Of a stretch of 64,000 nt of DNA, positions 54,661-63,573 are shown in pieces. The notes under the pieces are model-generated. The model saw only the letters and a list, made by a program, of their open reading frames with translations, made no database searches and was not told the DNA's origin. Both the position numbers and the translations under genes were made by a program. The DNA lies in NCBI RefSeq assembly GCF_017883985.1, contig NZ_PRDG01000003.1, positions 70,991-134,990 on the forward strand, in the 5' to 3' direction. Source of the stretch: Streptococcus oricebi (GTDB lineage Bacteria > Bacillota > Bacilli > Lactobacillales > Streptococcaceae). Each line of letters opens with the position of its first letter. The stretch's first letter is position 1.

Positions 54661-54676
54661 AGGAAAGGAATCTATT

Positions 54677-55594
54677 GTGAATAAATTAAATCGTATCTAT
54701 GCTTCAGGCATCCTCTTATCCTGTCTTTTATTGCTCTCTGGCTGTGTCCAGATGAAAAATGGACAGCCAACTGGGGTTGTCTGGGATTTTCTAGGCAAGC
54801 CCATGTCGATGGCTATTGAATACTTTGCCAACAACCAGGGCCTAGGCTATGGGGTCGGCTTGATTATCGTAGTTATCATTGTTCGCCTCATCATCTTCCC
54901 TCTGGGAATTTACCAGTCTAAAAATGCCACCTACCACTCTGAAAAGCGGAATTTCCTCAGCCCCATCTTTACTCCAATCAATGAGCGGATGAAAAATGCT
55001 GAAACCCAGGAAGAAAAAATACTGGCCCAGCAGGAATTGCTCAATGCTCAAAGAGCCCATGGTGTCAGTATCATGGGAGGAATCGGCTGTCTGCCAATCC
55101 TGATTCAGATGCCCTTCTTCTCTGCTATCTATGTGGCTGCTGCCAATACTCCAGGGATTAAAGCTAGTGTCTTTTTGGGAATTGATCTTGGAAAACCAAG
55201 TCTCGTCTTGACTGCTATCGTAGCCCTACTCTACTTTATCCAAAGTAAAATGTCCATGTATGGTATGGACCAGGAACAGCAGGACCAGATGAAGAATATG
55301 ATGTATATGACACCAATCATGATGGTCATGTTCACCCTTGGTGCCCAAGCCGGAGTGACCCTTTACTGGGTAGTCGGCGGTCTCTTCCAAATCCTCCAAC
55401 AGCTAGTCATCAACTACTGGGTTCGCCCTAAGATGAAAGCCCGAGTGGCTGCTGAGTTTGAGGCTAACCCACCACAGTGGGACAAGTACAAGCCTAAAGC
55501 CACCAAGGATGTCACTCCTAAAAATGCTGGAGCCCTCAAGCAAGGCAAGCAAAATAAGAAAAAACGAAACGCTGGTAAGCAGAAGTCTCGTTAA
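54677..55594 (+). CDS. yidC: YidC/Oxa1 family membrane protein insertase (lipoprotein type)
   Basis: A 305-residue YidC paralogue of Gram-positive type. The signal peptide carries a lipobox, L-S-G-C (Cys about 23), so it is lipid-modified. Five membrane segments follow, including Q-M-P-F-F near 149. The C-terminus is a long basic tail (K-x-x-K-K-K-R-N-A-G-K-Q-K-S-R), as in streptococcal YidC2, that can contact ribosomes. The start is GTG with AAAGGAA 7 bases upstream; the longest frame would begin 11 codons earlier within the leader hairpin and is unlikely. Confidence 0.93.
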   Translation: MNKLNRIYASGILLSCLLLLSGCVQMKNGQPTGVVWDFLGKPMSMAIEYFANNQGLGYGVGLIIVVIIVRLIIFPLGIYQSKNATYHSEKRNFLSPIFTPINERMKNAETQEEKILAQQELLNAQRAHGVSIMGGIGCLPILIQMPFFSAIYVAAANTPGIKASVFLGIDLGKPSLVLTAIVALLYFIQSKMSMYGMDQEQQDQMKNMMYMTPIMMVMFTLGAQAGVTLYWVVGGLFQILQQLVINYWVRPKMKARVAAEFEANPPQWDKYKPKATKDVTPKNAGALKQGKQNKKKRNAGKQKSR

Positions 55595-55598
55595 GAAG

Positions 55599-55630
55599 AA
55601 AACAACCTAGGAAAAATCCTAGGTTGTTTT
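55599..55630 (+). terminator. Terminator after yidC
   Basis: Perfect 13-bp stem AAAACAACCTAGG/CCTAGGTTGTTTT with a 6-base loop, starting 4 bases past the stop. The flanking A/T may let it serve relS from the other side too. Confidence 0.92.
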
Positions 55631-55671
55631 ACTTTGTTAGTGTCACTAGAAGAGCAATCTGGCAAGCATTT

Positions 55672-56910
55672 TTACAAGAGGACTGTAAAATGAATCATGC
55701 CCTGCTTGTAGCTGACTGAGATTTTCCCCTTAAAGAGCTGGACTAGGCCTTGGGCCATGGAGAGGCCAATGCCATAGCCGCTTTGTTTTTGATTATTATG
55801 GGACTCTTCCTTGCGATAAAAGCGATCAAAAAAGCGATTGTAGTCAATGTTTTTCCCATCGGCATAGCTGTTAGAAATGGTTAAGCTGGCCTGCTTACTC
55901 CACTTTTTCTTACTTAAGCTAACCCGCACTTGGCCATTTGGATCGCAATACTTGCAGGCATTGTCCAGGAGAATACTGACTAGCTCATAGAGTTCATTTT
56001 CTGAGGCCTTGACCCTAATCCCCTCCTCAATCGATAGCTGGTAGCCTTGGCCGGCCTTTTCTGTGACCGACTTAAAGTTGCTAGCCACTTTTCTTACTAG
56101 GGCCGAAAAGTCTAGGTCAACTAGGCTAAGATCAGCCTGTTCTTCCAGGCGGGCCTGGCTAATCAGATGGTTAATCAAATCGCTCAGCCGTTTGACCTGC
56201 TCCTTGGTACTCTGGGTCCATTCATTCTCTCCCGTCATCAGCTCCTGCAATTCGGTATTGGCCGAAATAATGGCCAAAGGCGTTTTGAGTTCATGCCCCG
56301 CATTGGTAATGAAGCGCTTCTGCTTTTCATAGTTGTTGATATAGGGCCGAATGGCTTGGTTGGAAACAATCGAAACCACCATGATAAAGAAAATCAAACT
56401 GTAAACCGATAGCTGGATAGATAAGACCAGAAAGTCATTTCGTTCATCGATATAGTTGGTCGCATCCAAGATTACAACCAAGTAGGCCTTGGACTTGGCT
56501 AGGCGGGTGACTTGAAAGGTATAGAGCTGGCTGCCAATATTGAAACTGCCTTGCTTTCGTGGGTATAGGAGGGCCTCGCGGGCATACTTGATAGCTAATT
56601 CTTCCGAAATATTGGAAATATGGTCCAGCTTGACCTCCTGAATGGTCTCATCTTGGTTAAGCTGAACGCTAAAATAGCGATACTGGTTAATAGTATCAAT
56701 AGATATCCGGTCATTCCCCAAAACTTCAGCCGTCTCTTTGACGCTGGGAAAATCACCATTATTGTCAGAAAGAATATTGAGGACGGCCTTGATTTCACCG
56801 TCCGTTTGGATAAAACGGGCCGAGTTGAGAACCCCGATAATGACGACTAGGACGCAGATAATGGCTGCCGAGGCAATCAGGATAAAACGAATCCGTAATT
56901 TATGAAGCAT
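55672..56910 (-). CDS. relS: Sensor histidine kinase RelS
   Basis: A 412-residue membrane histidine kinase: first membrane helix about 8-30, an extracellular sensor of about 130 residues, second helix about 162-185, H-box N-A-G-H-E-L-K-T-P with His206, and catalytic N-box D-N-A-C-K-Y and G-box G-Y-G-I-G-L-S. Start is the ATG that overlaps the relR end by 11 bases; a GTG three codons earlier is possible. Third gene of relPRS; this arrangement in S. mutans links the TCS to small alarmone synthetase expression. Confidence 0.88.
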   Translation of the reverse strand: MLHKLRIRFILIASAAIICVLVVIIGVLNSARFIQTDGEIKAVLNILSDNNGDFPSVKETAEVLGNDRISIDTINQYRYFSVQLNQDETIQEVKLDHISNISEELAIKYAREALLYPRKQGSFNIGSQLYTFQVTRLAKSKAYLVVILDATNYIDERNDFLVLSIQLSVYSLIFFIMVVSIVSNQAIRPYINNYEKQKRFITNAGHELKTPLAIISANTELQELMTGENEWTQSTKEQVKRLSDLINHLISQARLEEQADLSLVDLDFSALVRKVASNFKSVTEKAGQGYQLSIEEGIRVKASENELYELVSILLDNACKYCDPNGQVRVSLSKKKWSKQASLTISNSYADGKNIDYNRFFDRFYRKEESHNNQKQSGYGIGLSMAQGLVQLFKGKISVSYKQGMIHFTVLL

Positions 56911-57589
56911 GCCAATCACCCGTCTTTTGGACTAGCTGAAAGCTACCATTTTCCTCACCTAAAATCTCAATATCTGCCTGAATGGCCTTGAGTTTCTGCC
57001 GCAGATAGGAAATGTAAATCCAGACAAAGCCCTCATCTACATCCTCCTCATCCGACCAGACATGACGAAAAAGCTCCCAGGTTGTCAATTCCTTGCCGTT
57101 ATTTAACATCAAAAATTCCATCATTTTGGACTCTTTTCCCGCTAGGCGAATAGAGTTAGAACTAGCTAGCTCATGCTCGCCGACATTGAGACTGGTTTGA
57201 CCTAGCTGTAAGAGATTGGGAGTAAAGGTGTCCAGACGGCGGGCCATGGACCTGAGACGAGCCAGGAGCTCCTTGAGGGAGAAGGGCTTGGTCAAGTAGT
57301 CATCTGCCCCCGCATCCAAGCCTGTCACCCGATCATCAACCTCCGACATAGCTGTCAGCATGATGATGTGGGTCCTATCCCCCGACTGACGAATTTCCTT
57401 CAAGGCTTCAATCCCAGTCTTTACGGGCATCATAATATCTAAAATCATCAAATCATAGGCTGATTTTTGGGCCAAATCCACCGCAGCCTGGCCATCAAAG
57501 ACCGCATCCACTTCATAGCCCTCATGCTCCATGGCGGCTCTTAAAACTTTTGATAGTTGTTCTTCATCTTCTGCCAATAATACTTTCAT
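56900..57589 (-). CDS. relR: OmpR-family response regulator RelR
   Basis: A 229-residue response regulator: receiver domain with Asp51 (I-L-D-I-M-M-P) and conserved Lys101-type T-K-P-F, then an OmpR/PhoB winged-helix DNA-binding domain (about 130-225). It overlaps relS and starts 3 bases after relP, so the three are one unit. It probably regulates its own operon; no direct-repeat operator stood out. Confidence 0.9.
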   Translation of the reverse strand: MKVLLAEDEEQLSKVLRAAMEHEGYEVDAVFDGQAAVDLAQKSAYDLMILDIMMPVKTGIEALKEIRQSGDRTHIIMLTAMSEVDDRVTGLDAGADDYLTKPFSLKELLARLRSMARRLDTFTPNLLQLGQTSLNVGEHELASSNSIRLAGKESKMMEFLMLNNGKELTTWELFRHVWSDEEDVDEGFVWIYISYLRQKLKAIQADIEILGEENGSFQLVQKTGDWHAS

Positions 57590-57592
57590 AGT

Positions 57593-58213
57593 CTACTCAC
57601 TTTCTTGAATGAGATTGCGAATGGTCTGCATGGTCAAATCACAAGAAGCCAATTCATCTGCACACCGCTTCAGCTCCCGCACAATTCTCTTACTATCCTT
57701 AATCTCTTGCTTATACTTCATCTGATGTTCCAGGCTAGCCCAGGAGTCCATAGCAATAGTCCGTAATTGGATTTCTACAAAATAGTGACCAGGCTTTTGG
57801 CCCCAACAGTCCTCGTAGGGAGTTTCTAGCTCCGCTATCAAGTGGTAGGAGCGATAACCATTGGGCTTGGCTGCTAGGATATAATCTTTCTCCGCAACAA
57901 TCCGGCAGCCCTCTAGCTGACGAATGATTTCAATGGTTTGATAGATATCATCGATAAAGCCACAGACAATCCGAAGCCCGATCGCATCACGAACAGTCTT
58001 TAGGGCAGACTCTGGATGGGGTGCTAGATTTTTTCGCTGACACTTCTCCAGCATGCTAGCTTCGGTCTTAACTCGGGCATTGAAATGCTCAAATAATTTA
58101 TGGCCCGTTTCTTGTTTGTGGGCCTGGTTGGCCTGCTGGATTCTTTGGCTAATGTCCTCTAAAATCAAGGGTAGATAGGGCGCGTAAGCCCCGTAAATTC
58201 CTTGCTCTTTCAT
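57593..58213 (-). CDS. relP: Small alarmone synthetase RelP
   Basis: A 206-residue single-domain (p)ppGpp synthetase of the RelP/RelQ group, lacking hydrolase and TGS/ACT domains. Visible motifs: D-A-I-G-L-R-I near 76, K-P-N-G-Y-R-S-Y-H near 115-123 and V-E-I-Q-L-R-T near 145, with the E-H-Q-M end of the active site near 163. Adjacency to a two-component system identifies RelP rather than RelQ. GAGGAG lies 7-8 bases before ATG; minus-strand TATAAT at 58244-58249 is the likely -10. Confidence 0.9.
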   Translation of the reverse strand: MKEQGIYGAYAPYLPLILEDISQRIQQANQAHKQETGHKLFEHFNARVKTEASMLEKCQRKNLAPHPESALKTVRDAIGLRIVCGFIDDIYQTIEIIRQLEGCRIVAEKDYILAAKPNGYRSYHLIAELETPYEDCWGQKPGHYFVEIQLRTIAMDSWASLEHQMKYKQEIKDSKRIVRELKRCADELASCDLTMQTIRNLIQESE

Positions 58214-58326
58214 GCTCGCACTCCTCGTTTTATTCCTGTTCTCATTATATCATATTTCCAAAAATCAGCCGCTTTCAGACCTGATTTTTACACTTCCTAC
58301 CTTATAATCTTGAACTTAAACAAAAC

Positions 58327-58361
58327 AAAAAAGAAAGTCTGACTAGCAAACTTTCTTTTTT
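58327..58361 (-). terminator. Terminator after greA
   Basis: Perfect 12-bp stem AAAAAAGAAAGT/ACTTTCTTTTTT with an 11-base loop and a T-rich tail on the minus strand, 2 bases past the stop. Confidence 0.85.
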
Positions 58362-58363
58362 CA

Positions 58364-58846
58364 TTAGGCTGTTTTTTCAACCTTTAAAATCTTAACTTCA
58401 TAGCTACCAACTGGTGTTTCAATGGTTGCTAGGTCTCCGGTTTTCTTACCAATCAAGGCTTGACCGATTGGGCTTTCGTTAGAAACCTTGCCAGCGAAAG
58501 CATCTGCTCCAGCTGAGCCTACAATGATATAAACCTCTGTATCACTTTCTCCGACCTCTTGAATAGTAACAGTCTTACCAATAGCTACTTCGTCCTTGGC
58601 CACAGCGTCACTATCGACAATTTCAGCATAGCGAATCTTGGTCTCTAGGCTGGAAATTTGCCCCTCAACAAAGGCTTGTTCATCCTTGGCTGCCTCATAC
58701 TCACTGTTTTCAGACAGGTCCCCGTAAGAACGAGCAATCTTAATCCGCTCCACCACTTCTGGCCGACGGACTAATTTCAACTCCTCCAATTCCCTTTCCA
58801 ATTTTTCCTTTTCTTCAATTGTCATCGGATATGTTTTTTCTGCCAT
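58364..58846 (-). CDS. greA: Transcription elongation factor GreA
   Basis: A 160-residue factor that stimulates RNA cleavage by backtracked RNA polymerase. The N-terminal coiled coil (about 1-75) has the acidic tip D-L-S-E-N-S-E-Y near 47-54, and the C-terminal FKBP-like domain ends [13 protein letters not shown] with a weak AGAAGGA site. It follows mltG, with an intervening hairpin. Confidence 0.96.
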   Translation of the reverse strand: MAEKTYPMTIEEKEKLERELEELKLVRRPEVVERIKIARSYGDLSENSEYEAAKDEQAFVEGQISSLETKIRYAEIVDSDAVAKDEVAIGKTVTIQEVGESDTEVYIIVGSAGADAFAGKVSNESPIGQALIGKKTGDLATIETPVGSYEVKILKVEKTA

Positions 58847-58896
58847 TTTCCTTCTTCTTTCTTCTCTAAATTATCAATTATTTTTTAAAAACAAGA

Positions 58897-58924
58897 AAAT
58901 TATGTGGATGAACCACATAATTTT
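58897..58924 (-). terminator. Terminator between mltG and greA
   Basis: Perfect 12-bp stem AAAATTATGTGG/CCACATAATTTT with a 5-base loop; on the minus strand followed by TTTTCTTG. It overlaps the mltG stop and probably allows some readthrough. Confidence 0.75.
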
Positions 58925-60626
58925 AGTTAGAACCACCTGCTTGATTTAGCTTGCTATTGATATGTTCTTCAACATTTTTAGCATGTTCTTCATAGGTATT
59001 TGAATAGTAGACTGTCCCTGTTTCCGTATCTGCTAGGAAGTAGAGATAGTCGGTCTTATTCGGATTGACCACGGCCTCAATAGCAGATAGACTTGGACTA
59101 TCTACCGGACCAGGCATCAGGCCAGTATTTTTGTAGACATTATAAGCAGAGTCAATCTCCGTATCGATCGCTGCATCTTCAGCCAGGGTCGTTTTTTGAC
59201 CGAGCTTGCCTTGGGCATAGAGGATAGCGATGTTACTTTGGAGGGGCATGCCTTGGTTGAGGCGGTTATAAAAGACTCCTGCAATATCTTTGCGGTCTTG
59301 ATCGGTTGAGCCTTCTTTTTCGACCAAGGAAGCCATGGTCAAGACATCATTTACAGTCAGATTTTTAGCTGAGAGGTCATCATAATATTTAGCCATACTA
59401 TTATCCATGGCTGCAACCATCTCATCAATCAAGGACTCAACTGTCGTTTCCGGCGTGTAGTTATAGGTCGCTGGGAAGAGGTAACCTTCTAAGCGATACT
59501 TGACGCCACTTTCCTTGCTTGGGAGGCCGCTTAGCAGTCTTGGGTACTTGGCTACTAGCTGGCTGATGAAGTTCTCATCCTGGACCTTGGCTAGGAAGTC
59601 ATCAGCACTAATGCTGACCTTCTTGCTCTTGGTCTCGCCGACAGTCTTTGCAATCTGCTCCAAGGTATAACCTTCTGGAATAGTCAGCTTGCCTAGACTT
59701 GGAGCTTGAGGTGTCTCTGTTCCACCCTTTTGGAGAGTTTTAGCAATCGTATCTAGGTCCATACTCTTTTGCAGGTTATAGTAACCTGATTGGAAGTTGG
59801 AATAGTTCTTGAATTTGCTGTAGAAGTTAAAGACTTGACTGCTCTTAATCAGGCCCTCTTTTTCAAGGATTCTACCAATTTCCTTGGCACTAGAACCTTG
59901 AGGGACTTCTACAGTCACATATTCTGTTGCCTTGCTATCGACCGCCTTAAGGGCATCGGTCACATAGTTATAGTAAAAGAGTCCCGTCACAGCTAGGCCT
60001 AGTAAGAGTAAGCTAAGAACAGTCCAAACAATCTTTTTAGCCACATTGTTTTGGCGTTTCTTTTGCTGGTCTTGAGCGACCCTTTTAGCCCTAGAAAACT
60101 TATCTGCTTCCTTGCTCGGTTTTTCTGGTCTTTCTTGACGGTAGGCCAACTTTTCCTCCTCGGGCTCCTCAATCGGGGAAATCTTTTCCGTCTTGTAAGA
60201 GACAGGCACCCGGGTTAACTGGCTATTAAATTCCTTATCCTCTTTCAGGTCATCTGCCAGAGGGACGGTTTCCTTAGCCAGAGGCTGAGTCCAATCGTCA
60301 TCAGTTGAAGTAGCCTGCTGGCTAGCAGAAACTTCTTGGGAAAGAGAGGATGGAGTTTCTGGCTGAGCAGAATCTTCTGAAACGATATCTTCTGAGCGAA
60401 ACTCGACATAAGCAGGCTCTTCTTTTGAAGCTGCCTCTTCTGCTGGTTTACTTGAAGAATCTAAAGTTTGACTAGCCAAGCCCTTAAGGTCACTAGCTAC
60501 CTTGATTCCTTCATCTTCAAGGACGGATTCTTGATCCTCGGCCTCTTTTTTCGCTTGAGCCAAATCTCTTAAAATCTGCTCCTTGAAGCTAAGATTTTTT
60601 TCGTTTTCTTGTGAATTTTCAGTCAA
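58923..60626 (-). CDS. mltG: Endolytic murein transglycosylase MltG
   Basis: A 567-residue protein: long cytoplasmic N-terminal region rich in Glu/Ser/Lys (about 1-195), one membrane helix (about 200-222), LysM-like segment, then the YceG/MltG catalytic domain with Glu in A-S-L-V-E-K-E-G near 450. It cuts nascent glycan strands and is tied to peripheral wall growth. The start is a TTG 8 bases after AAGGAGG; the longer frame's upstream start codons lie at or before the predicted transcription start. The N-terminal S-F-K-E-Q-I-L-R-D-L matches relatives. Confidence 0.92.
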   Translation of the reverse strand: MTENSQENEKNLSFKEQILRDLAQAKKEAEDQESVLEDEGIKVASDLKGLASQTLDSSSKPAEEAASKEEPAYVEFRSEDIVSEDSAQPETPSSLSQEVSASQQATSTDDDWTQPLAKETVPLADDLKEDKEFNSQLTRVPVSYKTEKISPIEEPEEEKLAYRQERPEKPSKEADKFSRAKRVAQDQQKKRQNNVAKKIVWTVLSLLLLGLAVTGLFYYNYVTDALKAVDSKATEYVTVEVPQGSSAKEIGRILEKEGLIKSSQVFNFYSKFKNYSNFQSGYYNLQKSMDLDTIAKTLQKGGTETPQAPSLGKLTIPEGYTLEQIAKTVGETKSKKVSISADDFLAKVQDENFISQLVAKYPRLLSGLPSKESGVKYRLEGYLFPATYNYTPETTVESLIDEMVAAMDNSMAKYYDDLSAKNLTVNDVLTMASLVEKEGSTDQDRKDIAGVFYNRLNQGMPLQSNIAILYAQGKLGQKTTLAEDAAIDTEIDSAYNVYKNTGLMPGPVDSPSLSAIEAVVNPNKTDYLYFLADTETGTVYYSNTYEEHAKNVEEHINSKLNQAGGSN

Positions 60627-60657
60627 AAATTTGACCTCCTTCTTCATAATCCCTAAC

Positions 60658-60686
60658 ATTATATCTTAAAACTTTGATAAATGCAA
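60658..60686 (-). promoter_or_regulatory. mltG promoter
   Basis: Minus-strand TTGCAT (60681-60686), 17 bases, TATAAT (60658-60663). The predicted start near 60651 supports the TTG start codon at 60624-60626. Confidence 0.82.
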
Positions 60687-60727
60687 TAAAATTAGGCTTT
60701 CTTTAGGGATATTATATTAAATTTTGA

Positions 60728-61231
60728 TTACGAATGGTAATCTGGATTGTCCCAAACCAGGTCATACCAAACTTGGTTGGCATAAGTTGATTGGGATAAA
60801 CCTTCATTGACAAAGCCCTGCTTTTCATAGTAGCCAATGAGATAATCATGACAAGTTAAATTGATTCCCTGCCTTTGGTCCTCAGTAGCCAGCTCTTTCA
60901 TGGCTGCCAGTAATTTCTGGCCCAGCTTCATTCCTTGCGCCTCACGAGCAATAGAGAGACTGGTAATAGAAATGTAACCTCCCACCAGATGGGGATCATC
61001 TTGCAATCGGCTGGTAAAAGAGCGGTCTTCTAAATGGCGGCTGGCTGTCACTGGTCCTTCTAGATAGCCCAAGATTTTCCCATCCTTTTCAGCCACTAAA
61101 AAGCTAGTTTTGATGGTATCAATATGAGTTCCTAGCACTTCCTTGGCCATGGCTTCTTCTGGGCTAAAATTATCAAGCTCAATCGCATAGATGGCTTCTA
61201 AATCAGCCCTGCTTGCTGGTCTAATCTTCAT
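60728..61231 (-). CDS. GNAT family N-acetyltransferase (tandem copy 2)
   Basis: A 167-residue acetyltransferase. The acetyl-CoA loop is Q-G-M-K-L-G-Q-K-L near 102-110. It shares the blocks I-N-L-T-C-H-D-Y-L-I-G-Y-Y-E and G-F-V-N-E-G-L-S-Q-S with the gene just upstream, so the two arose by duplication. Substrate unknown. It is 22 bases after the first copy, in the murC transcript. Confidence 0.88.
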   Translation of the reverse strand: MKIRPASRADLEAIYAIELDNFSPEEAMAKEVLGTHIDTIKTSFLVAEKDGKILGYLEGPVTASRHLEDRSFTSRLQDDPHLVGGYISITSLSIAREAQGMKLGQKLLAAMKELATEDQRQGINLTCHDYLIGYYEKQGFVNEGLSQSTYANQVWYDLVWDNPDYHS

Positions 61232-61253
61232 CGTAAATTCTACTCACTCTTAA

Positions 61254-61772
61254 TCACTTTTCTTCTTCAGAAAGATAGGGGTTGTCCCAAACCAAGTCAT
61301 ACCAGGTCGCACCGCCATGAAGCGACTGAGACAGGCCTTCATTGACAAAACCATTCATTTCATAGTAGGAAATGAGATAATCATGACAGGTCAGACTAAT
61401 GCCCTGGCGCTCATTTTTGACAGCCAATTCTTTGAGGGCTGCCAAAAGTAGCGTGCCAAGCCCCTGGCCCTTATAGTCTGCTCTTACAGACAAGCTTTGA
61501 ACAGCTATAAAACCAGCTGTTTCAGGATTTTCAACCACCTCTTCAAATAGGTCATCAGTCAAATGCCGCGCTTCAATAACGGGACCTACAATATAGCCTA
61601 CTATCTGGTCGGAGAACTCAGCCACTAAAAAGGTATCGGCAATCTTCTCCAGCCGCTCCTTCATTGCTTGCGGGCTAGCCGCCTCCTCAACCGAGAAATT
61701 TTCTTGCTCGATGAGGATGATTTCTTCCAGGTCCCTAGGGCTAGCAAAACGAATCTTGATTTGATTTTCCAT
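61254..61772 (-). CDS. GNAT family N-acetyltransferase (tandem copy 1)
   Basis: A 172-residue acetyltransferase, paralogue of the downstream gene. Acetyl-CoA loop K-G-Q-G-L-G-T-L-L near 108. The start chosen is the ATG one base after the murC stop (TAACATG); an ATG four codons earlier overlaps murC. Neither has its own ribosome site, so translation is probably coupled to murC. The same murC-GNAT-GNAT order occurs in other streptococci. Confidence 0.88.
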   Translation of the reverse strand: MENQIKIRFASPRDLEEIILIEQENFSVEEAASPQAMKERLEKIADTFLVAEFSDQIVGYIVGPVIEARHLTDDLFEEVVENPETAGFIAVQSLSVRADYKGQGLGTLLLAALKELAVKNERQGISLTCHDYLISYYEMNGFVNEGLSQSLHGGATWYDLVWDNPYLSEEEK

Positions 61773-61773
61773 G

Positions 61774-63105
61774 TTATTGAACATTGCTAGTCAGATTAGA
61801 CAAGAGGCGCTCAAAAGAGTATTCATAGGTTTGAATATCTCCAGCTCCCATAAAGACATAGACTGCATTTTCATGGTCTAGGAGGGGGGAAACATTGTCC
61901 ACAGTAATCACATCAGCCTTCTTGACAATCTTGGCTGCCAGGTCTTCCACCTTGACATCGCCATTATCCACTTCACGCGCTGAACCATAGATTTGCGCCA
62001 GGTAGACTGCATCCGCTTGATTGAGGGCTTCTGCAAATTCATCTAAAAGGGCGATGGTCCGAGTAAAGGTATGGGGTTGGAAAATGGCTACAATTTCCTT
62101 GCTTGGATATTTTTGACGAGCGGCATCCAGAGTGGCGATAATTTCTGTTGGATGGTGAGCAAAGTCATCAATAATCACTGTCCCATCAATAATTTTCTCT
62201 GTAAAACGTCTCTTAACTCCAGCAAAGGTTTTTAGGTGCTGGGCTACCAAGTTCAAATCAAAACCAGCAGTATAAAGGAGACCAATCACTGCCGTAGCAT
62301 TCATGATATTGTGGCGACCAAAGCTAGGAATTTGAAACTCTCCTAGCTCTTCTCCTCGGAAAGAAACCTTAAAGCTAGAGCCAGTTGTCGAACGCAGGAG
62401 ATCATGAGCCACAAAGTCATTGCCTTCAGAAAAACCATAATAGTAAATCGGAGCCTCAGCAGTCAGGCGACGTAATTGCTCGTCTTCTCCATAGATAAAA
62501 AGGCCCTTACCAATCTGCTTGGCATAGTCATTAAAGGCATTAAAGACATCCTCTAGGCTAGTGAAATAGTCTGGGTGGTCAAAGTCAATATTAGTAATAA
62601 TAGAATACTCTGGGTGGTAGGGCATAAAGTGACGTTCGTACTCGTCAGATTCAAAGACAAAATACTTGGCCCCAGCTGAACCCCGACCTGTTCCATCTCC
62701 AATCAGATAGCTCGTATCGGTAATATTAGAAAGAACATGGGCCAAAATCCCGGTCGTAGAGGTTTTCCCATGAGCACCAGCCACACCTAGACTGACAAAG
62801 TCCCGCATAAAGCTACCTAGAAATTCATGGTAACGACGATAGGGGATTCCCTCTTTTTCTGCATAGGCGATTTCTTCATTATTATCTGGACGAAAGGCAT
62901 TGCCGGCAATAATTTCATAATCTGCCTCAATATTTTTAGGATCAAAAGAGAAGATTGAAATACCCGCCTGTTCCAGACCACGTTGCGTGAAGTAATATTT
63001 GTCCACATCACTCCCCTGAACCTTGTGGCCCATTTGGTGCAACATTAAAGCTAAAGCACTCATCCCAGAGCCTTTAATCCCGATAAAATGATAAGTTTTG
63101 GTCAT
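61774..63105 (-). CDS. murC: UDP-N-acetylmuramate--L-alanine ligase
   Basis: A 443-residue Mur ligase adding the first stem-peptide residue. Seen: [10 protein letters not shown] near 9-18 (UDP-sugar loop), A-H-G-K-T-S-T near 113 (ATP), the F-E-S-D-E-Y-E-R near 150 and D-D-F-A-H-H-P-T near 312. ATG with GGAGGAATC upstream; the repeat array begins just 11 bases upstream of the start codon. No promoter was recognised within the array, so the true promoter is probably further right. Confidence 0.96.
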   Translation of the reverse strand: MTKTYHFIGIKGSGMSALALMLHQMGHKVQGSDVDKYYFTQRGLEQAGISIFSFDPKNIEADYEIIAGNAFRPDNNEEIAYAEKEGIPYRRYHEFLGSFMRDFVSLGVAGAHGKTSTTGILAHVLSNITDTSYLIGDGTGRGSAGAKYFVFESDEYERHFMPYHPEYSIITNIDFDHPDYFTSLEDVFNAFNDYAKQIGKGLFIYGEDEQLRRLTAEAPIYYYGFSEGNDFVAHDLLRSTTGSSFKVSFRGEELGEFQIPSFGRHNIMNATAVIGLLYTAGFDLNLVAQHLKTFAGVKRRFTEKIIDGTVIIDDFAHHPTEIIATLDAARQKYPSKEIVAIFQPHTFTRTIALLDEFAEALNQADAVYLAQIYGSAREVDNGDVKVEDLAAKIVKKADVITVDNVSPLLDHENAVYVFMGAGDIQTYEYSFERLLSNLTSNVQ

Positions 63106-63116
63106 GATTCCTCCAT

Positions 63117-63231
63117 AAGATACAAAGGGCGTATAAAAAGCGACTGAAAATTAGGAAATCTGACGAAGAAGCTCCCTGCTTCTAGGAAGATTTATCTATT
63201 TTCCGAGCTTTTAGCCCGTGTTCAATTAAAT
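63117..63231. repeat. Intergenic hairpin repeat, element B1
   Basis: Same ends as the mgtA-leader array, but the outer stem is swapped: GGGC at the left, GCCC at the right. Other stems: AAAAGC/GCTTTT, AAATCT/AGATTT and AGAAGC/GCTTCT around the conserved GACGA and AGGA strands. Directly abuts the murC ribosome site. Confidence 0.88.
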
Positions 63232-63573
63232 AAGATACGAGCCCGTTAAGAAAACGAAGAAAAAATAGGAAATACGACGACGGAGCCCCAGCTCCTAGGA
63301 GTATTTATCTTTTTTTCAAAGTTTTTAGGGCGAGTTCAGTTAAATAAGATACGAGCCCGTTAAGAAAACGAAGAAAAAATAGGAAATACGACGACGGAGC
63401 CCCAGCTCCTAGGAGTATTTATCTTTTTTTCAAAGTTTTTAGGGCGAGTTCAGTTAAATAAGATACGAGCCCGTTAAGAAAACGAAGAAAAAATAGGAAA
63501 TACGACGACGGAGCTTTAGCTCCTAGAAGTATTTATCTTTTTTTCAAAGTTTTTAGGGCGTGTTCAATTTCAT
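63232..63573. repeat. Three tandem 114-bp repeat units (B2-B4)
   Basis: Units start at 63232, 63346 and 63460 (AAGATACGAGCCCGTTAAG). Units B2 and B3 are identical; B4 differs at a few bases (loop TTTA for CCCA, AGAAG for AGGAG, and the right end). Each folds as GCCC/GGGC, AAAAC/GTTTT, AAATAC/GTATTT and GGAGC/GCTCC. No reading frame. Confidence 0.95.

Noticed and set aside
63232..63573. CRISPR array suggested by regular direct repeats
   Set aside because: Units are 114 bp in direct contact with no unique spacers, and no cas genes are nearby; this is a tandem repeat.
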